From Stenotrophomonas sp. (GTDB lineage Bacteria; Pseudomonadota; Gammaproteobacteria; Xanthomonadales; Xanthomonadaceae), in assembly GCA_003248565.1 (NCBI GenBank), contig QFOV01000210.1, positions 1 to 6,034 on the forward strand: DNA of 6,034 nt, read 5' to 3'. Under the pieces are notes generated by a model. The model did not search any database, was not told the origin of the DNA, and saw only the letters and a list, made by a program, of their open reading frames with translations. The translations under genes were made by a program, and so were the position numbers. Positions 1 to 5,044 of the stretch are shown here, one piece after another. Numbering within the stretch: the stretch's first letter is position 1; every line of letters begins with the position of its first letter.

Positions 1-146
1 ACCATGAAGTTGATGTCCGACGGCTTGACCAGCTCGGCAGCCATGATCAGGTCGCCTTCGTTCTCGCGGTCCTCGTCATCGACGATGACCACCATGCGAC
101 CGGCGCGGATCTCTTCCAGCAGTTCGGGAACGGGGGCGAAATTCAT
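1..146 (-). CDS. ribB: 3,4-dihydroxy-2-butanone-4-phosphate synthase, N-terminal part (RibB, probably a RibBA fusion)
   Basis: Only the first 48 codons are in the window; the gene continues past the left edge. RibB converts ribulose 5-phosphate to 3,4-dihydroxy-2-butanone 4-phosphate plus formate, giving the four-carbon unit of riboflavin in the cytoplasm. The visible part contains DDEDRENEGD at residues 23-32, the acidic signature that binds metal and substrate in this family, after a short helix (PELLEEIRAGR). The ATG at 146-144 overlaps the ribE stop as ATGA, and AAGGAG at 159-154 lies 7 bases upstream, so translation is probably coupled to ribE. In Xanthomonadaceae this gene usually carries a C-terminal GTP cyclohydrolase II-like domain (RibBA), which cannot be checked here. 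It should share the FMN riboswitch upstream of ribE. Confidence 0.93.
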   Translation of the reverse strand, partial: MNFAPVPELLEEIRAGRMVVIVDDEDRENEGDLIMAAELVKPSDINFM

Positions 147-745
147 TGTGCGGCTCCTTGGCCCAGCAGGCGCTCGACATAGCGGGCAACCAGATCGATT
201 TCCAGATTCACCGCGCTGCCGACGCCAGTGGCGGAGAACGCGGTATTGGCGACGGTGTGCGGGATCAGCGCGACCTCGAAGCCCTCGTCGTCGGCTTCGT
301 TGACGGTCAGGCTGACGCCATCCACGCAGATCGAGCCTTTCTTGGCGATGTACTTGAGCAGCGCCTTGGGCGCGGCGAAGCGCCAGCGCAGCGCGCGTGC
401 ATCCTCGTGGATGGACAGCACCTTGCCGAGGCCATCGACGTGGCCACTGACCAGATGGCCACCAAGGCGGTCGGTCGGGCGCATGGCGCGCTCAAGGTTG
501 ATCACGGCACCTTCGGCCAGACCACCAAGCGTGGTCAGGTCCAGGGTTTCGGTTGAGGCATCGGCCTTGAAGCTGCTGTCGTCGAAGTCGATGACGGTCA
601 GGCAGACGCCGTTGACGGCGATGCTTTCGCCCATCTGCACCTGCTCGAACGGCAGGCTGCCGACGGCGAAGGTGAAGCGGACATCGCCGCCGATGGGTTC
701 GCGTGCGGCCAGACGGCCGACGCCTTCGATGATTCCAGTGAACAC
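143..745 (-). CDS. ribE: Riboflavin synthase, alpha chain
   Basis: This enzyme dismutates two molecules of 6,7-dimethyl-8-ribityllumazine into riboflavin and a pyrimidinedione, the last step of riboflavin synthesis (the gene is called ribC in E. coli). The 200-residue product has the usual length and two repeated lumazine-binding barrels: about 1-97, with GESIAVNGVCLTV at 39-51, and about 98-190, with KGSICVDGVSLTVN at 137-150. Ser41, Cys48, His102 and Asp185 fall at the numbers of the functional residues in the E. coli enzyme. The start is the GTG at 745-743, which gives the family N-terminus (M)FTGIIEG and has GGAGAA five bases upstream. An upstream ATG at 823 would add 26 unrelated residues and begin at the edge of the riboswitch. 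The gene follows an FMN riboswitch and overlaps ribB by ATGA. Confidence 0.96.
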   Translation of the reverse strand: MFTGIIEGVGRLAAREPIGGDVRFTFAVGSLPFEQVQMGESIAVNGVCLTVIDFDDSSFKADASTETLDLTTLGGLAEGAVINLERAMRPTDRLGGHLVSGHVDGLGKVLSIHEDARALRWRFAAPKALLKYIAKKGSICVDGVSLTVNEADDEGFEVALIPHTVANTAFSATGVGSAVNLEIDLVARYVERLLGQGAAQ

Positions 746-750
746 TAACG

Positions 751-756
751 TTCTCC
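751..756 (-). promoter_or_regulatory. Ribosome binding site that fixes the GTG start of ribE
   Basis: GGAGAA on the minus strand lies five bases before the GTG at 745. With the family N-terminus FTGIIEG directly after that codon, it decides the start in favour of GTG. It lies downstream of the riboswitch and of the hairpins at 816-776, so it is also the element that a translational riboswitch would have to hide. I found no convincing long complement to it within the aptamer. Confidence 0.75.
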
Positions 757-770
757 GCAGTAGATGAGCG

Positions 771-816
771 AAAAACGCCGCAAGGCAAACAGGCGCACGG
801 ACCCCGCAAAGGGCCC
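771..816 (-). terminator. Candidate riboswitch expression platform: two short hairpins and a T5 run
   Basis: Read on the minus strand, just past the FMN aptamer, GGGCCC (816-811) can pair with GGGTCC (804-799) around a six-base loop, using one G-U pair. A second small stem, CGCC (795-792) with GGCG (779-776), is followed at once by TTTTT (775-771). That second hairpin plus the T run resembles a weak intrinsic terminator placed before the ribE ribosome binding site, as expected for a riboswitch that stops transcription when FMN is bound. The stem is only 4 to 5 bp with a 12-base loop, so control of translation, or Rho, is equally possible. Confidence 0.35.
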
Positions 817-823
817 GAAACAC

Positions 824-1001
824 CGTCTTCTTTCATCCGGACTATGACCGTCGGCTCCGGCATCTGACCGGATCTGCTGACCTCCAACCGGGCAACCGCA
901 CTGCTGTACGGGCCTTGCCGGAGCGCTCGCGGGCTCGCACAGCACCCTTTTGGGGCATTGCACCTACCGCCGGTGGGGAGTTGCACCCCGCCCTGAAGAC
1001 G
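824..1001 (-). promoter_or_regulatory. FMN riboswitch (RFN element) upstream of ribE
   Basis: This RNA aptamer binds flavin mononucleotide and lowers expression of riboflavin genes when FMN is plentiful. The closing stem P1 is a perfect 7-bp pairing of CGUCUUC (1001-995) with GAAGACG (830-824). Inside it are the hallmark RFN blocks: GGCGGGGUGCAACUCCCC and the following ACCGGCGGUA (about 992-965), GAGCCCGCGAGC (about 935-924), GGUCAGCAGAUCCGGU (about 882-867), then GAUGCCGGAGCCGACGGUCA and AGUCCGGAUGAAAGAAG to the 3' side. A variable arm lies between about 923 and 883. It is 78 bases upstream of the ribE start and should control ribE and the overlapping ribB. No key conserved block looks broken, so it is probably functional. 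Confidence 0.95.
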
Positions 1002-1030
1002 TTTGTGAGTGCCGGCGAACCGGCGCGACG

Positions 1031-1039
1031 ATTGTACCA
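1031..1039 (-). promoter_or_regulatory. Candidate promoter of the ribE-ribB unit (extended -10)
   Basis: On the minus strand TGG (1039-1037) is followed directly by TACAAT (1036-1031), an extended -10 box with five of six consensus bases in the hexamer. Transcription would begin near 1024, about 20 bases before the riboswitch closing stem, a suitable place for a riboswitch leader. No good -35 box is seen 16 to 18 bases upstream (GGCCTT or similar), which extended -10 promoters tolerate. The spacer contains eight consecutive G (1050-1043). Confidence 0.5.
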
Positions 1040-1075
1040 GCGCCCCCCCCGGGAAGGCCTTGGCAGAGCTGAACA

Positions 1076-1127
1076 AGTGCTTCCCATCCGTGGAACGGCC
1101 TTCGGAGTCGCCCGCAATGGAAGCACT
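1076..1127. repeat. Inverted repeat with 9-bp arms
   Basis: AGTGCTTCC (1076-1084) is matched exactly by its reverse complement GGAAGCACT (1119-1127), with a 34-base loop that itself contains a short hairpin, CCGT (1088-1091) with ACGG (1095-1098). On the minus strand it lies between the possible small ORF and the rib promoter. No clear T run follows on either strand, so it is not a typical intrinsic terminator. It could be a structured RNA, a protein-binding site or a degraded REP-like element; nothing in the sequence decides which. Confidence 0.5.
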
Positions 1128-1137
1128 GGCGCGGCGA

Positions 1138-1287
1138 TTACCGCCTGCGCCCAAGCAAACTGCCCACGCTTACCAAGGCGAACAGACAGCCCAGGCCACT
1201 CATCAGATGGTCGCGCCATTGCGCCGCTGCCGCTGCCGTAAACCAGAGAACTGCCACACAGAGGAACAAACTGCTCACCAGCTTCAA
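1138..1287 (-). CDS. Possible small two-helix membrane protein (49 residues, unassigned)
   Basis: I do not recognise this protein. From the TTG at 1287-1285 the frame reads (M)KLVSSLFLCVAVLWFTAAAAA, a hydrophobic stretch of about 20 residues, then a polar QWRDHLM turn, a second hydrophobic stretch SGLGCLFALVSVGSLL, and a basic end GRRR before TAA. That is the layout of a small inner-membrane protein with a positively charged cytoplasmic tail. GAGG at 1302-1299 is 11 bases before the TTG, which is a weak start; GTG at 1278 is an alternative, and no in-frame ATG is near. Third-position GC (about 70%) is compatible with coding but not decisive. It points toward the rib leader, with its own separate promoter unknown. 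It may be a chance ORF. Confidence 0.33.
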   Translation of the reverse strand: MKLVSSLFLCVAVLWFTAAAAAQWRDHLMSGLGCLFALVSVGSLLGRRR

Positions 1288-1388
1288 GACGACTACGACC
1301 TCTGAGTACGATTCCCCACCGTGGAGCGCGCACAAATTAGGTCGTAATCGGTCAGACGGTAATAGGATTGTTCTGGAAACGGAGGCCC

Positions 1389-1622
1389 ATGCGCACCCTT
1401 GGGGCACACTCCCTGCAGAACGCCCAAGCTTCCATCGCCGGCCAATGCTGGCCAATCAGCAGCGATAGTCGGACAAACCGCCCGCCCCCACGTTTTCAAT
1501 GGCGACTACCGCCGCCGCCAGCATGTCTTTTGGGGCGCAGAGATTTCATTAGACTCCGCCCGCCGCTACATGACGTACGGTCCTGGCCCGCGACGGGCTG
1601 GTTGACACGGATATCGCACTGA
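1389..1622 (+). CDS. Weak candidate upstream ORF (77 codons) before the Ax21-like gene
   Basis: An ATG at 1389 has GGAGG at 1381-1385 only three bases upstream, and the frame stays open until TGA at 1620-1622, ten bases before the next gene. The predicted peptide (starting MRTLGAHSLQNAQ) is rich in Arg, Pro and Trp, has no recognisable domain, signal or membrane segment, and resembles random translation of GC-rich DNA. It is listed because of the strong ribosome-binding-like sequence and the close spacing to the Ax21-like gene, which could allow translational coupling. I think a chance ORF is more likely than a real gene. Confidence 0.15.
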   Translation: MRTLGAHSLQNAQASIAGQCWPISSDSRTNRPPPRFQWRLPPPPACLLGRRDFIRLRPPLHDVRSWPATGWLTRISH

Positions 1623-1632
1623 AGAGGAATCC

Positions 1633-2256
1633 ATGCGCAAGACCCTGATTCTGGCCGCCATGCTGGCAGCCGCACCTGTAGTCGCCTCCGCCGACGAGCT
1701 GAGCTACACCTACGCCGAAGCCGGCTGGACCCAGCTCCAGATCAACAACAACGATCTCGATGACCCGAGCCTGGACGGCGCCTACCTGCGCGGTTCGTTC
1801 GACATCGCCGGCAAGGTCAACCTGTTCGCTGGTTACTCCCAGGTCCACAAGTCGATCAGCTGGGGCAGCGGCGAGCGCTCCAAGCTCAAGCTGAGCCAGC
1901 CGGAGCTGGGCGCCGGTTACCACATGAGCATGAGCGAGCGCGTCGACTTCACCACCGACATCGCCTGGTTGCGCCTGAACCTTGAAGAAAAGCTCAGCGG
2001 TGCTGGCGCATACAACGGCACCTACAAGACCCACACAAACGCCAGCCGCGTCACCATCGGCCTGCGCGGCAAGCCGTCCGCACGCACTGAAGCCTGGATC
2101 AAGGGCGGTGCCCTTGATGGCAGCGACATGGACACCGAGTTCGTCGGCGTGCTGGGCGGCCAGGTCAAGTTCAACAAGATCTGGGGCGTGGTTGCAGAAG
2201 GCCAGTGGCTGGGCGACTTCACCCAGTACTCGGTCGGCGTCCGCGCCAGCTTCTGA
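1633..2256 (+). CDS. Ax21-like outer-membrane beta-barrel protein
   Basis: The 207-residue product begins with a clear Sec signal peptide: MRKT, a hydrophobic core LILAAMLAAAPVV, and an ASA|DE cleavage site after residue 20. The mature part starts ELSYTYAEAGW and consists of alternating polar/hydrophobic strands separated by short turns, and it ends QYSVGVRASF, with the C-terminal aromatic residue recognised by the BAM complex. This fits a small barrel of about eight strands in the outer membrane. The N-terminal SYTYxExG pattern and overall length resemble the Ax21 family common in Xanthomonas and Stenotrophomonas. Earlier claims that Ax21 is a quorum-sensing signal were retracted, so an outer-membrane or vesicle role is the safer view. 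GAGG at 1624-1627 is five bases before the ATG. It is a single-gene unit between convergent ribD and divergent ribE, with its own terminator. Confidence 0.8.
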   Translation: MRKTLILAAMLAAAPVVASADELSYTYAEAGWTQLQINNNDLDDPSLDGAYLRGSFDIAGKVNLFAGYSQVHKSISWGSGERSKLKLSQPELGAGYHMSMSERVDFTTDIAWLRLNLEEKLSGAGAYNGTYKTHTNASRVTIGLRGKPSARTEAWIKGGALDGSDMDTEFVGVLGGQVKFNKIWGVVAEGQWLGDFTQYSVGVRASF

Positions 2257-2281
2257 TCCGGCACTATCCGGATTAGTGCAG

Positions 2282-2306
2282 CGGGGGCCGAAAGCCCCCC
2301 GTTTTT
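2282..2306 (+). terminator. Rho-independent terminator of the Ax21-like gene
   Basis: GGGGGC (2283-2288) pairs with GCCCCC (2294-2299) around the loop CGAAA, and TTTTT follows at 2302-2306. The stem can extend by a C-G pair if one C is bulged. It begins 25 bases after the stop codon. On the minus strand no T run follows, so it is not expected to stop ribD transcripts equally well. Confidence 0.9.
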
Positions 2307-2336
2307 ATTGCCCGGCTTACAGCCTGCGTGATTCAT

Positions 2337-2363
2337 GTAGTGCCGAGCATGGCCCGGCACTAC
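2337..2363. repeat. SMAG-like (GTAG) REP palindrome
   Basis: GTAGTGCCG (2337-2345) is matched perfectly by CGGCACTAC (2355-2363) around a nine-base centre; two more pairs (GC with GC) can form inside. Short palindromes that begin with GTAG followed by TGCCG are typical of the SMAG REP family scattered between genes of Stenotrophomonas maltophilia. It lies eight bases past the ribD stop, in the gap between two convergent genes, which is a typical site for such elements. It may stabilise or end the ribD mRNA. One copy is seen in the window. Confidence 0.75.
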
Positions 2364-2371
2364 AGGTGCGC

Positions 2372-3472
2372 TCAGTTGGTCTGCGACGTCGGCCGCAACT
2401 GCAGGCGCAGGTCCTTGCCGAGCATGCGGGCATCATGCAGCTCCAACGATAGGGCCTGGGCCATATGCTCAATGCCCAGGCCCGCCAACAGCGGCCGCGC
2501 GCCATCACCCATCAGCAAGGGCGCCATGTACAGCAATAGTTCGTCGACCAATCCGGCCTTGAGCAGGGCACCACACAAGGTTGGCCCCGCTTCGACATGC
2601 ACTTCGTTGATGCCACGCGCCGCCAGCATCGCCATCACCCCGGCCAGATCAAGCCGGCCATCGTCCTGCACACCCACACCGGCAAATTCGGCATCCTCCA
2701 GCGCGGGCGGCGGGACAGACGGATCGTGCAGATACAAGGTCGCCGCATCACCTTCGCGCACGCGTCTGCATTCCAGTGTGCGCAAGCGTGCATCCAGCAC
2801 CACGCGCAGCGGTGGCAGAAACTCGCCTGCGTCCGGCCGTGCGGTCAGCAGCGGATCATCCGCCATTACCGTGGCCGCGCCGGTCAGGATCGCGCCAGCG
2901 CGCGCACGCCAGTGCTGCACATCGGCGCGCGCGGCTTCACCGGTGATCCACTTTGATTCACCGTTGGCCATTGCCGTGCGCCCGTCCAGGCTGCCAGCCA
3001 ACTTCACCCGCACGAACGGGCGACCACGCTCGATGCGCGACAGGAAGCCACGATTGAGCTCACGCGCCTGCGCGGCCATCAAACCCACGTCAACGGTGAT
3101 GCCGGCCTGTCGCAGCAAGGCAAAGCCGCCACCATCCACATCCGGGAAGGGATCGGCCATCGCCGCGACCACCCGGCCAACGCCGGCATCGATCAAGGCC
3201 AATGCACACGGCGGCGTGCGCCCGTAATGCGCGCAGGGCTCCAGGGTGACGTAGGCGGTCGCGCCACGGGCACGCTCACCCGCGTGTCGCAGCGCGAACA
3301 CCTCGGCATGCGGGCCGCCGGCACGCTGATGCCAGCCCTCGCCCACCACCTCATCACCGTGCGCGATGACGCAGCCCACCATCGGGTTGGGCCGCGTGGT
3401 CCAGGCGGCACGTTCGGCAAGACGCAGCGCGCGGGCCATCAGCAGGTGATCGGTGGCGGTGAACTGACTCAT
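2372..3472 (-). CDS. ribD: Bifunctional diaminohydroxyphosphoribosylaminopyrimidine deaminase / 5-amino-6-(5-phosphoribosylamino)uracil reductase
   Basis: RibD carries out the second and third steps of the pyrimidine branch of riboflavin synthesis: zinc-dependent deamination, then NADPH-dependent reduction of the ribose. The N-terminal deaminase (about 1-145) has TRPNPMVGCVI at 26-36, the zinc and proton-shuttle motif PHAE (His55, Glu57) and PCAHYGRTPPC at 79-89 (Cys80, Cys89). The C-terminal reductase starts near FVRVKLAGSLDGRTA and includes ESKWITG and the late EVHVEAGPTL block. At 366 residues it has the usual length. The ATG at 3472-3470 is preferred because GAGG (3484-3481) lies eight bases upstream; a TTG at 3478 would be only two bases from it. 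It is the last of four co-directional genes after glyA, and is separated from ribE-ribB by a gene on the other strand. Confidence 0.96.
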   Translation of the reverse strand: MSQFTATDHLLMARALRLAERAAWTTRPNPMVGCVIAHGDEVVGEGWHQRAGGPHAEVFALRHAGERARGATAYVTLEPCAHYGRTPPCALALIDAGVGRVVAAMADPFPDVDGGGFALLRQAGITVDVGLMAAQARELNRGFLSRIERGRPFVRVKLAGSLDGRTAMANGESKWITGEAARADVQHWRARAGAILTGAATVMADDPLLTARPDAGEFLPPLRVVLDARLRTLECRRVREGDAATLYLHDPSVPPPALEDAEFAGVGVQDDGRLDLAGVMAMLAARGINEVHVEAGPTLCGALLKAGLVDELLLYMAPLLMGDGARPLLAGLGIEHMAQALSLELHDARMLGKDLRLQLRPTSQTN

Positions 3473-3485
3473 CGGCAAAACCTCA

Positions 3486-3554
3486 TTACGAATGCGGCAC
3501 GCTGCTCATGGCGGCAACGGTCGCGGACAAGTGTATGCGCAGCAAGCCCAGCAT
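3486..3554 (-). CDS. Possible 22-residue leader ORF before ribD
   Basis: In the 99-base gap between the acetyltransferase gene and ribD, an ATG at 3554-3552 has GGAG (3563-3560) five bases upstream and reads 22 codons (MLGLLRIHLSATVAAMSSVPHS is 22 residues long, split here as MLGLLRIHLSA and TVAAMSSVPHS) to TAA at 3488-3486. The stop abuts the GAGG that serves ribD, so ribosomes ending here could help load ribD. The peptide has no recognisable motif and this short arrangement can arise by chance. Confidence 0.18.
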   Translation of the reverse strand: MLGLLRIHLSATVAAMSSVPHS

Positions 3555-3571
3555 CACCGCTCCGGCACACT

Positions 3572-4039
3572 TCAGGCATGGCCGGTATCCACTGCCATCA
3601 CCGTGATCGCCAGCGGCCCCAGTTGCAGCTCGGCATGCACATGCCAGCCCAGGCTCCGGTACCAGCCCACCAGCGGCGCTTCGCAATACAGGTACAGCAC
3701 CGGCACGGCCAGCGCCGCGGCCTGTGCGACGCAATGCGCGACCAGCGCCGCACCCACGCCTTTGCCACGCGCAGCCGGACTGACGTACAACGAGGCCAGC
3801 CATGGCGACCAGCCGCGGATCTGCTCATGATCATCATGCAGCAGGCTCACCGAGCCCAACCAGCCGTCGGCGTCTTCCACCAACCAGCTGCAGGGGATGG
3901 TGTGGCGCTGCTGCATGGCCAGCTCCGCCTCGGCCTGGGCCACGGTCCAATCGGGAAGCAGCGTGCCGAAAGCCCGTACATGGGCTTGCGCGATTGCCGG
4001 CAGCAGTTCGCGCCGGTCCTGCAGATTGATGAACTTCAT
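3572..4039 (-). CDS. GNAT-family N-acetyltransferase
   Basis: The 155-residue product has the single-domain GNAT fold, which transfers an acetyl group from acetyl-CoA to an amine; the substrate cannot be told from the sequence. The acetyl-CoA pyrophosphate-binding motif A is clear: strand WLASLYVSPAAR followed by RGKGVGAALV, with Arg91-Gly-Lys-Gly-Val-Gly96. Motif B is seen near VLYLYCEAPLVGWYRSLGW (114-132), with the YxxxG turn typical of the family. The middle strand SWLVEDADGWLGSVSLL precedes it. The ATG at 4039 gives a natural N-terminus, but only a weak purine stretch (GAG near 4052) is seen upstream. It lies 45 bases after the exported-protein gene and 99 before ribD, probably in the same operon. 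No functional link to riboflavin synthesis is evident. Confidence 0.88.
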   Translation of the reverse strand: MKFINLQDRRELLPAIAQAHVRAFGTLLPDWTVAQAEAELAMQQRHTIPCSWLVEDADGWLGSVSLLHDDHEQIRGWSPWLASLYVSPAARGKGVGAALVAHCVAQAAALAVPVLYLYCEAPLVGWYRSLGWHVHAELQLGPLAITVMAVDTGHA

Positions 4040-4084
4040 CGGATTCGACTCTGGCAGCCACGACAGCGCCGCGTACTCAATGTA

Positions 4085-5008
4085 TTAGTGGTTCACGCGC
4101 TGGAACATGCCCACGCCCAGGGCATGCAGACGCGCGCCATCATCGCCCTGCTCCAACAGCAGGCCCATCGTTGCCGATTGGCACAGGCCAATCGCGCAGC
4201 CATCGAACAGCACCTGGTAACCGGGCCGCAGCGGCGGTTGCAGCGGCAATCGCAGCGATTGATCCATGCCCGGGAAGTGCAGGCGCAGGCCTGTCACGAC
4301 CTGCCCCGGCGCCGGCGACGGAAAGCGGTAGGTGTTCCCCTCCGGCAACCTGCCCTCGGCGGCCAGCTCGCCCCGGGCCAACTCCAGCACCACCTGTATG
4401 CCTTCGCTGGCCACACCGCTCATTGGATCAAGCAGATTCACATACAGCGGCCGGCCAGCTACGTGCGTGTCCGCCAATTGCGCCTGCAGCTCCCCACGTT
4501 CCTCCTGGCCCCTGCGATCAGCCGGGTCCGGATGTGCTTGCTCCAGGTCGGCAAGCAGCTGCGCCAGCTGTGCGCGCTCGGCCGACCTGGCTTCATGCGG
4601 GACGAGTTGCACGGTATCGGCGAGATCATCGCGCGGATGCAGCAAAAGCATGCCGTCGGCCAGCGACCATTGCCCTTTCGAACTGCGGGGCATGGGAAGC
4701 ATCGCCAACGTCAACGCGTAGTTCCCGTCGTCACCCAGCTCCAGGACCGAGCCTGCATATCCGTCTTCAACGATGCGATAACGCCCTGCCAGCGCCTGTG
4801 GCGTACAGGCTTCCTCCACGCAGGAAGATGGACCGCCCTGCGCGTGATCCAGCCCGGCAGCAGCGTCGACGGCCTGCTGCGCAGCCAATCGAGCACGCTC
4901 GGCCATATCCAAGGGACTGGATCGTTCCTGGGCCTGTGCGGGCAATGCCAACGACAACGCGAGCATTACCAGTCCACTGCGTGAAAACCGCTGTCCCGCT
5001 GATCGCAT
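4085..5008 (-). CDS. Unassigned exported protein with two C-x4-C cysteine pairs
   Basis: I do not recognise a named family for this 307-residue protein. It has a Sec signal peptide: basic start MRSAGQRFSRS, hydrophobic core GLVMLALSLALP, and AQA|QE cleavage after residue 26, so it should act in the periplasm or outer envelope. Residues about 33-56 are an Ala-rich helix; about 74-130 read as beta strands with a GRYRIVEDG, LELGDDGNYALTL, GQWSLADGMLLL pattern, like one side of a small lipocalin-like barrel. A charged, helix-prone segment (about 145-180) follows, then a second beta-rich region. Its only four mature cysteines form two pairs, Cys63/Cys68 and Cys271/Cys276, suggesting disulfides. 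The ATG at 5008 has GGAG (5017-5014) five bases upstream; a TTG at 5044 would give an implausible extension. It lies 36 bases after nrdR. Confidence 0.85.
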   Translation of the reverse strand: MRSAGQRFSRSGLVMLALSLALPAQAQERSSPLDMAERARLAAQQAVDAAAGLDHAQGGPSSCVEEACTPQALAGRYRIVEDGYAGSVLELGDDGNYALTLAMLPMPRSSKGQWSLADGMLLLHPRDDLADTVQLVPHEARSAERAQLAQLLADLEQAHPDPADRRGQEERGELQAQLADTHVAGRPLYVNLLDPMSGVASEGIQVVLELARGELAAEGRLPEGNTYRFPSPAPGQVVTGLRLHFPGMDQSLRLPLQPPLRPGYQVLFDGCAIGLCQSATMGLLLEQGDDGARLHALGVGMFQRVNH

Positions 5009-5044
5009 TGCCACTCCGGCCTCCCTTCCCTGCACACGCAGCAA

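Larger units (their letters stand above)
1002..1632. other. Divergent intergenic region between the rib riboswitch and the Ax21-like gene
   Basis: About 630 bases separate the minus-strand riboswitch from the plus-strand outer-membrane protein gene. In order they hold: the candidate rib promoter (1039-1031) with a G8 run in its spacer; an inverted repeat (1076-1127); a possible small membrane protein on the minus strand (1287-1138); an AT-richer block around 1331-1375; a small inverted repeat GGCCA/TGGCC at 1440-1453; and a weak upstream ORF on the plus strand (1389-1622). No tRNA or mobile-element signature is visible. I could not place a convincing promoter for the plus-strand gene. Confidence 0.6.

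Noticed and set aside
746..823. N-terminal extension of riboflavin synthase to the ATG at 823
   Set aside because: It would add 26 residues not found in the family and start at the foot of the riboswitch; the GTG at 745 has a good ribosome binding site and gives the conserved N-terminus and catalytic numbering.
842..1333. Minus-strand frames of 163, 220 and 72 codons across the riboswitch region
   Set aside because: They run through the conserved RNA aptamer and show no protein features; the RNA explains the sequence conservation pattern.
1440..1453. GGCCA-ATGC-TGGCC inverted repeat
   Set aside because: Five-base arms of this composition are expected by chance in GC-rich DNA, and no T run or second copy accompanies it.
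1602..1607. Perfect TTGACA as a -35 box for the Ax21-like gene
   Set aside because: It lies only 25 bases before the ATG, so the matching -10 would fall on the ribosome binding site (AGGAAT at 1625) and leave no leader.
2328..3227. A 299-codon plus-strand frame opposite ribD
   Set aside because: It is antisense to a clear ribD with all catalytic motifs, and its Ser/Arg/Pro-rich product has no recognisable feature.
3473..3478. TTG at 3478 as the ribD start
   Set aside because: It is only two bases from GAGG, whereas the ATG at 3472 is eight bases away and gives the normal length.
3227..4984. A 585-codon open frame on the plus strand covering parts of ribD, the acetyltransferase and the exported-protein gene
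   Set aside because: It is antisense to three well-supported genes, is rich in Arg, Gln, His and Pro with no domain, and is explained by the lack of stop codons in GC-rich DNA opposite real genes.
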